The notes under the pieces were generated by a model. It did not search any database. It worked only from the letters and a program-made list of their open reading frames with translations, and was not told the origin of the DNA. From Vulcanimicrobiota bacterium (GTDB taxonomy: Bacteria; Vulcanimicrobiota; Vulcanimicrobiia; Eremiobacterales; Eremiobacteraceae), in NCBI GenBank assembly GCA_019232725.1, contig JAFANK010000019.1:1-10511 (forward strand): a DNA stretch of 10,511 nucleotides, given 5' to 3'. Below are positions 6,004 through 10,511 of the stretch, piece by piece (position 1 is the stretch's first letter; the number at the start of each line of letters is the position of its first letter). A program made the translations under genes and the position numbers.

Positions 6004-7551
6004 CTAGCGGGCGACCGGTGGTGTGAAGATGCGAAGCGCGTTGCGACCGTCGTGCTTGGCGGCGTAGAGCGCGTCGTCAGCCGCCTTGATCAGGGCCTGT
6101 TTGTTCGTGACATCCTGTGGATAACTGGCGGCACCGATCGAGACCGTCGCGCGGACGACCGTGTTGCCCGCGCTGACGGCGATCTCCTCAACCGTTTTGC
6201 GCACGCGCTCGGCCACGACCGCGGCCTCGGATTTGATCGTCTCGGGCATGACGATGATGAACTCATCACCGCCGTAGCGGCAGCACACGTCGTTGCGCCG
6301 GGCTTGGGCGCGCAAGACAGCGCCCAGACGCCGCAGCAGCTCGTCACCGATCTGGTGACCGTGCGAATCATTGACCTGCTTGAAGTTGTCGAGATCGATG
6401 ATGAGCAGCGATATCGATTTACGAGCGGCCTGCGCGCGACGGAACTCCGTCTCGAGCCGTTCGTGATAGGCGCGCGGCGACAGCAAGCCTGTGAGCGAGT
6501 CGGTGTCGGCCATAAGGCGGTTGCGGCTGTGGATGAGCGCATTGCGCACGCCGACCGACGCCAAGCTGATGAGCCGTCCGACGTGTTCGAGCTGATCGGT
6601 TCGGTAGGCATTGGGCTGCGATGAAATGAGCTGCACGCAGCCGACCGCCTGGCCATCGGCCACGACCGGCACGACGAGGCAGCCGCGTGCGTTCGGGCGC
6701 GCGACCGCATCTGGCTGTCGTGCGTCCTTGTGCAGATCTGCTACCAGCACCGGGCGCTGCTTGGTGGCGGCATAGCCGACCACGCCAGTGCCAAATGCGA
6801 TCTTGCCGCGATACGCGCGATCGTCGACGCCCGCGACTTCTGCAGCAACGAGCATCTCCTCCGCGGCTTCATCATCGTACTGCACGACGTAGATGGCGCA
6901 CGTGTCCCACGGCACAACGCGGCGGAATTGCCGCAACAGGTTGAGCAACTGTTTGAGAACATCAGCCAGCGACATCTGCGCGCCTAATTCGGAGCCGGCA
7001 TCGAGGACTTGGTCGATAGCGCGCACTTGGCGCTCTGCGCGTTGGCGGCCATACAGCCCGTAGAGCGCGATGAGGTAGGGCCCATAGGTCATACCAAGGA
7101 TCTGCAGCGCTGCGGGCTTGAGCTGATCCAGGCGGCCGGCCGATTGGATCGAGAACACCAAGAGATCGACGAAGGCAAGCGCGATGAGGCCTGTGGGAAC
7201 GCCGAACATAGCGGCGTCAAAGCCGAGCACAAGCAACTGCAGGGTAGCCCCGTAGAACTTTGCGATGAGCACCGCATAGCTGACGTCGATGACGACCAGC
7301 GCCGGCGTCACGAGCCTGTATGCTCCCTCATGCCCAGCCGTGCGCGGTTGGTGCCAGATCCTGAGCGCGAAAAACATCGTGATGAGGCCGTACGCGACGA
7401 GTGCCAAACGCAAACCGCTTGGCGCTCCGGCAGGGGGTGTGACTGCAAGCAGCCAGCCGATGGCGAGCCAGCGTGCCGCGGCGATGGCCAGGGGATACGT
7501 CATTTGGTCTGCCAGGGCCCTGACCGCCCGCGATAGGTCGAATGTCCTCAC
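6004..7551 (-). CDS. membrane GAF-GGDEF diguanylate cyclase
   Basis: The protein should make cyclic di-GMP from two GTP at the inner membrane. Residues about 18-168 hold roughly five or six hydrophobic segments (for example 19-37, 47-65, 82-99, 103-136, 150-168), then a short coiled linker, a GAF-type sensor (about 190-340), and a GGDEF domain (about 350-510). The active-site signature is intact (GGDEF, 427-431), as are the metal-binding Asp386 region (IIDLDNFKQVND) and the inhibitory I-site RxxD (Arg418-Asp421), so an active, product-inhibited cyclase is expected. No EAL or HD-GYP domain is present. The signal is unknown. GTG 7551 gives 515 residues but has no visible Shine-Dalgarno and lies inside a 22-bp palindrome; ATG 7503, just before the first membrane segment, is a fair alternative. 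The gene sits between mutS (119 bp away) and mutL (65 bp away), an unusual place. Confidence 0.93.
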   Translation of the reverse strand: MRTFDLSRAVRALADQMTYPLAIAAARWLAIGWLLAVTPPAGAPSGLRLALVAYGLITMFFALRIWHQPRTAGHEGAYRLVTPALVVIDVSYAVLIAKFYGATLQLLVLGFDAAMFGVPTGLIALAFVDLLVFSIQSAGRLDQLKPAALQILGMTYGPYLIALYGLYGRQRAERQVRAIDQVLDAGSELGAQMSLADVLKQLLNLLRQFRRVVPWDTCAIYVVQYDDEAAEEMLVAAEVAGVDDRAYRGKIAFGTGVVGYAATKQRPVLVADLHKDARQPDAVARPNARGCLVVPVVADGQAVGCVQLISSQPNAYRTDQLEHVGRLISLASVGVRNALIHSRNRLMADTDSLTGLLSPRAYHERLETEFRRAQAARKSISLLIIDLDNFKQVNDSHGHQIGDELLRRLGAVLRAQARRNDVCCRYGGDEFIIVMPETIKSEAAVVAERVRKTVEEIAVSAGNTVVRATVSIGAASYPQDVTNKQALIKAADDALYAAKHDGRNALRIFTPPVAR

Positions 7552-7564
7552 TATAGTAAGGACA
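7543..7564. promoter_or_regulatory. 22-bp near-perfect palindrome, candidate operator
   Basis: Arms TGTCCT and AGGACA flank the palindromic core ACTATAGT, with one mismatched pair (c/a) between arm and core: 10 of 11 base pairs match. It lies at the 5' end of the diguanylate cyclase gene and contains its possible GTG start; its centre includes TATAGT, similar to a -10 box. This is the size and form of a site for a dimeric repressor, but no regulator gene is in view and no clear -35 box was found. The rest of the 119-bp gap between mutS and this gene shows no convincing terminator. Confidence 0.55.
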
Positions 7565-7670
7565 CGTCATATCAGGCGTTGTTACTGAGCGCCGGAGACG
7601 TGAGCGGCATCACACGTGCATCGCGACGAACGGCGACGCGGCAAGGCGATCGCCACAACAAAGGCCGCGG

Positions 7671-10202
7671 CTAGGTGATCTCCATCTCGAGCTGGCGATC
7701 GGGCGACTCACCGAGCCTTGCGGTTCGCGACCGCCGCGACGCGACCGCAGGCCTCGATTCCAAAGCGCCGGCGATCTCGGCAGCGCGGTCGACGATCGAC
7801 TTGGGAATGCCGGCCATGTCGGCGACGGCGATGCCGTATGACCGGCTGGATGAACCCCGCAGCAAACGGTGCGAGAAGACCGGACCGGTCGGCTCGTCGG
7901 CGACGGCCACATGTAAGTTGTCCAGATTGGCAAAGGTCGCCCCGAGATCGACGAGTTCGTGGAAATGGGTCGCGAACAGCACGATCGGCATCGCCGCACC
8001 CAAGTTGAGCAAGTGCTCGCTGATTGCTTGCGCGATGGCGAGACCATCGGTCGTGCCGGTTCCCCGCCCGACTTCATCGATGAGCAACAGGCTGCGCGGC
8101 GTGCAGTTGCGCAGGATCAGGGCCATCTCCGACATCTCCACGTAAAAGGTCGAACGCCCAGCGGCGATATCGTCGCCGGCACCGATCCGGGTGAACAGTC
8201 GATCGACGATCCCAAGCGTCGCGCTGAGCGCCGGTACGAACGAACCCATTTGCGCCAAGATCGATATCAGCGCGGTCTGGCGCAGATACGTCGATTTGCC
8301 GCCCATGTTCGGCCCGGTGATCAACAGAAATCGATGCCCCGCATCGGCGGCGCAATCGTTGGGAACAAAATCCAGGCCACCGAACGCTTCCACGACTGGA
8401 TGGCGCCCGGCTTCGACGTGCAGCGCGCTGTCCGCCGTCATGGACGGCCGCACGTAGCGGCGTTCTCCCGCGACCTGTGCGAGCGAGCAGAACACATCGA
8501 CGCACGCGATCGTCCGGGCGCTTCGCAGCAGCGCAGTGGAGAGATCCGCGAGCTTGCCGACCACCGCATCGAACAGCTGCCGCTCGAGCGCGACCTGTTG
8601 CGCACGAGCGCTGAGGATACGGTTCTCCAGCTCTTTGAGCCGGTGATCGCTGAAACGCTCGGCGTTGGCGAGGCTTTGCCGGCGAACGAATTCGGCGCCC
8701 AACGCGTCGGCGTGCGCCTTGCCAACTTCATAGTAGTATCCGATCGCCTGCGTGTATTTGACCTTGAGGCTTTTGACGCCGGTCGCCTCGCGGACATCCG
8801 TCTCAAGCGCGAGCAGATGGTCGCGTCCAGTTCCTCGCAGGCTGACCAGATCGGCGAGCTCTTTTGAATGCTCCGGCCGGATGACGCCGCCCTCGGCAAG
8901 CGTTGCCGCCGGCTCGTCCACAAGCGATGTCGCTAAGAGCTCGGCGGCTTGCGCAACCACGCCGGCTGCTTCGATCTCGTCGGCGAAATCGGCCCACTGT
9001 GGGTCCCCAGTCGCGCGTAAGTCTGTGGCAAGGGCAGTTGCATGCTCGAGCGAGCGACGGAGGCCCGCGAGGTCGCGAGGCGCGGCTCGGCGCGCGCGGA
9101 TCTTCTGCACCAGCCGTTCCACGTCACCGATCCCGGCCAGCGTCTTTTGCAGGTCGACGCGAACGGCGGGGGCACGGACGAACGACTCAACCGCGTCGTG
9201 GCGCTCGCGGATCGCGGCAAGATCGATCAACGGTGCGCACAGCCAGGCGGTTTGCATCCGCGCGCCCATCGGCGTCTTGGTCTTCGCCAACACGCCGGCC
9301 AAAGAAGCGCTCTTGCTCTCGCCCGAACCTGCGAGCAGATCAAGGTGGCGACGCGTTTGGCGATCGAGCAACATCGTCGTACGCGTTTCGTGCACCACGG
9401 TCGCAGCGGCGATCGGCGCTGCGTCGAGACGCAAATAGCGCAGGTAGCCCAAGAGCAGCGCGAGCGCCTCGCGTGCAGCGGGGCGTTCCGCCATAGCGAT
9501 CTGCTCGAGCGCGGGTAGACGCGAGCCGTCATCGGGTTGCGGATCCGCCACGGCGATGCGGCAGGTGGTATTGACCAGCGGTTGATATCGCTCGATATCT
9601 TCTTCAGCCGCGACGATCAGCTCCGCCGGAGCCAGGCGATCAAGTTCACCGGCAAGCGCGTCATCGTCGGCGACGACACTCAAGCTGGCCGACGATGTGG
9701 AGACGTCGGCCGCGGCGATTGCGGTCGCCCCGGCGGCGGTCGTCACCGCGACCAGGTAATTGTTGCGCTCCGCGTTGAGGAATTGATCTTCGAGCACCGT
9801 CCCCGGGGTGAGCACGCGCACGATCTCCCGGCGCACGAGGCGATTGGGAACCGGTTCCTCCATCTGTTCGGCGATGGCGATGATGCGGCGCTGTCGCAGC
9901 AATCTGCCCAGATAGTGGTCGACGGCATGGTGCGGAACGCCAGCCATCGCAACACGCTGGCCACGCCCGGCTTCTTTTGATGTGCAGACGATGTTGAGCG
10001 CGCTCGCGAGTTCGGTCGCATCGTCGCCGTAGGCTTCGTAGAAGTCGCCGACGCGCGAAAGGAGCATCGCTTCAGGATACTCGGCCTTGAGGGCTAAGTA
10101 CTGAGCGATGAGCGGTGACGCCGTGGCCGCTGTTGCTGCGTCACCGACCTGCGCCGGGTGCTCGCGCGCGGTCTGTTGCTTCTCCTCGTGCGGCGCGCGC
10201 AC
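7671..10202 (-). CDS. mutS: DNA mismatch repair protein MutS
   Basis: MutS recognises mispaired and looped-out bases and recruits MutL through its ATP-bound sliding-clamp state. The 843-residue protein has the mismatch-contacting motif GDFYE (52-56, Phe53 and Glu55) in the N-terminal domain, the connector and lever regions, and the clamp region (about 450-540, with KVKYTQAIGYYYEV). The ABC-type ATPase follows: Walker A GPNMGGKST (630-638), STFYVEMSEMA (684-694), Walker B LLLIDEVGRGTGTTDG (705-720) and the ATHFHEL switch (744-750). The helix-turn-helix end SYGIAVADMAGIP (788-800) is present. The usual GTS-T-Y-DG after Walker B reads GTGTTDG here. Length is normal for MutS1. GTG 10202 is the only in-frame start before the motif block; no Shine-Dalgarno precedes it, while GAGGAGAAG occurs just inside the gene. 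It begins 21 bp after miaB. Confidence 0.97.
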   Translation of the reverse strand: MRAPHEEKQQTAREHPAQVGDAATAATASPLIAQYLALKAEYPEAMLLSRVGDFYEAYGDDATELASALNIVCTSKEAGRGQRVAMAGVPHHAVDHYLGRLLRQRRIIAIAEQMEEPVPNRLVRREIVRVLTPGTVLEDQFLNAERNNYLVAVTTAAGATAIAAADVSTSSASLSVVADDDALAGELDRLAPAELIVAAEEDIERYQPLVNTTCRIAVADPQPDDGSRLPALEQIAMAERPAAREALALLLGYLRYLRLDAAPIAAATVVHETRTTMLLDRQTRRHLDLLAGSGESKSASLAGVLAKTKTPMGARMQTAWLCAPLIDLAAIRERHDAVESFVRAPAVRVDLQKTLAGIGDVERLVQKIRARRAAPRDLAGLRRSLEHATALATDLRATGDPQWADFADEIEAAGVVAQAAELLATSLVDEPAATLAEGGVIRPEHSKELADLVSLRGTGRDHLLALETDVREATGVKSLKVKYTQAIGYYYEVGKAHADALGAEFVRRQSLANAERFSDHRLKELENRILSARAQQVALERQLFDAVVGKLADLSTALLRSARTIACVDVFCSLAQVAGERRYVRPSMTADSALHVEAGRHPVVEAFGGLDFVPNDCAADAGHRFLLITGPNMGGKSTYLRQTALISILAQMGSFVPALSATLGIVDRLFTRIGAGDDIAAGRSTFYVEMSEMALILRNCTPRSLLLIDEVGRGTGTTDGLAIAQAISEHLLNLGAAMPIVLFATHFHELVDLGATFANLDNLHVAVADEPTGPVFSHRLLRGSSSRSYGIAVADMAGIPKSIVDRAAEIAGALESRPAVASRRSRTARLGESPDRQLEMEIT

Positions 10203-10223
10203 GCCGCGGCCCCGGCGGACGAT

Positions 10224-10511
10224 CTAGGCCACCCGGCCGACAAGGCCCCAGGTCTGCGCTTGCTCGATGACGAGGTTTGCCACTGGCGATCGCGCTGCAG
10301 CCGCATCGGTGCTGCGAGGCCACACGACCGTGACGTTGTGGCCCGTCTTGCCGGCCATGCGCGTCGGATCTTTTTTGGATGGCCCAGACACGAGCGCGCT
10401 CACGGTCTCACCGATGAATCGCTCGTGGAAGCGCCGCGTCTGGTCGTTCTGCGCGGCGCTGATCGCCTGCAGGCGGCGCAATCGCTCTTCTTGTGGCACT
10501 TGCGGTGTCAT
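10224..10511 (-). CDS. miaB: tRNA methylthiotransferase MiaB (C-terminal part)
   Basis: Only the last 95 codons are in the window; the Met at the edge (10509-10511) is probably internal, since MiaB proteins have a similar residue before the block VPQEERLRRLQ. That helical segment and the following TRAM domain, with GPSKKDPTRMAGKTGHNVTVVWP (about 43-65), distinguish MiaB from its relatives RimO and MtaB. The C-terminus ends in a closing strand, QTWGLVGRVA. MiaB is a radical SAM enzyme with two iron-sulfur clusters that adds a methylthio group to i6A37, giving ms2i6A; the catalytic domains lie outside the window. It is first of the visible co-directional genes, 21 bp before mutS. miaA in the same cluster supplies its substrate, which supports the assignment. 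Confidence 0.9.
   Translation of the reverse strand: MTPQVPQEERLRRLQAISAAQNDQTRRFHERFIGETVSALVSGPSKKDPTRMAGKTGHNVTVVWPRSTDAAAARSPVANLVIEQAQTWGLVGRVA

Noticed and set aside
5094..6026. A 310-codon open frame on the plus strand across mutL
   Set aside because: It lies antisense to strongly supported mutL coding sequence; its translation is rich in Arg, Ser, Thr and Ala and shows no recognisable motif. Long antisense frames are expected in GC-rich DNA.
7959..8867. A 302-codon open frame on the plus strand across mutS
   Set aside because: It is antisense to the MutS clamp and ATPase region, with no motif and shadow-like composition.
1117..10293. Three copies of the octamer GCGATCGC (1117-1124, 7646-7653, 10286-10293), the HIP1 sequence of cyanobacteria
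   Set aside because: Two of the three are inside genes and CGATCG is common in the whole window; three copies are too few to argue for HIP1, and nothing else suggests a cyanobacterium.

Overview
The window is a GC-rich bacterial chromosomal segment, almost entirely coding, with no tRNA, rRNA, CRISPR array or insertion sequence that I can see. Nine genes run on the minus strand in the order miaB (3' end only) > mutS > diguanylate cyclase > mutL > miaA > hfq > dapF > NTF2/SnoaL-like protein > radical SAM protein. One partial GNAT acetyltransferase lies on the plus strand at the left edge and converges on them. The largest gap between genes is about 120 bp (7552-7670), so no long stretch is unexplained.

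The right and central parts hold a housekeeping core found in many bacteria. MiaA and MiaB act in succession on adenosine 37 of tRNAs reading UNN codons (i6A, then ms2i6A). MutS and MutL carry out DNA mismatch repair; this MutL has the DQHA(X)2E(X)4E endonuclease motif, so it is the self-nicking type used by bacteria without MutH. Hfq, directly after miaA as in many genomes, is the RNA chaperone. Unusually, a membrane-anchored GAF-GGDEF diguanylate cyclase sits between mutS and mutL, and a 22-bp near-perfect palindrome lies exactly at its 5' end.

Downstream of hfq come dapF (lysine and peptidoglycan precursor synthesis) and two less familiar genes. The dapF/NTF2 and NTF2/radical SAM junctions are both four-base ATGA stop-start overlaps, so the three genes are probably translationally coupled. 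The radical SAM protein belongs to an uncharacterised family with a long N-terminal region. It is the best candidate here for undescribed biochemistry, although nothing in the window reveals its substrate.

Lineage: high GC, frequent GTG starts (hfq, mutL, mutS, probably the cyclase), an endonuclease-type MutL and dapF after miaA-hfq suggest a less-studied Gram-negative-type phylum. Candidatus Eremiobacterota/Vulcanimicrobiota or a relative would fit, but this is a low-confidence impression, not a sequence match. Two short hairpin-forming palindromes lie inside coding sequence (dapF 3' end, mutL C-terminal domain) and may be REP-like elements absorbed in frame.
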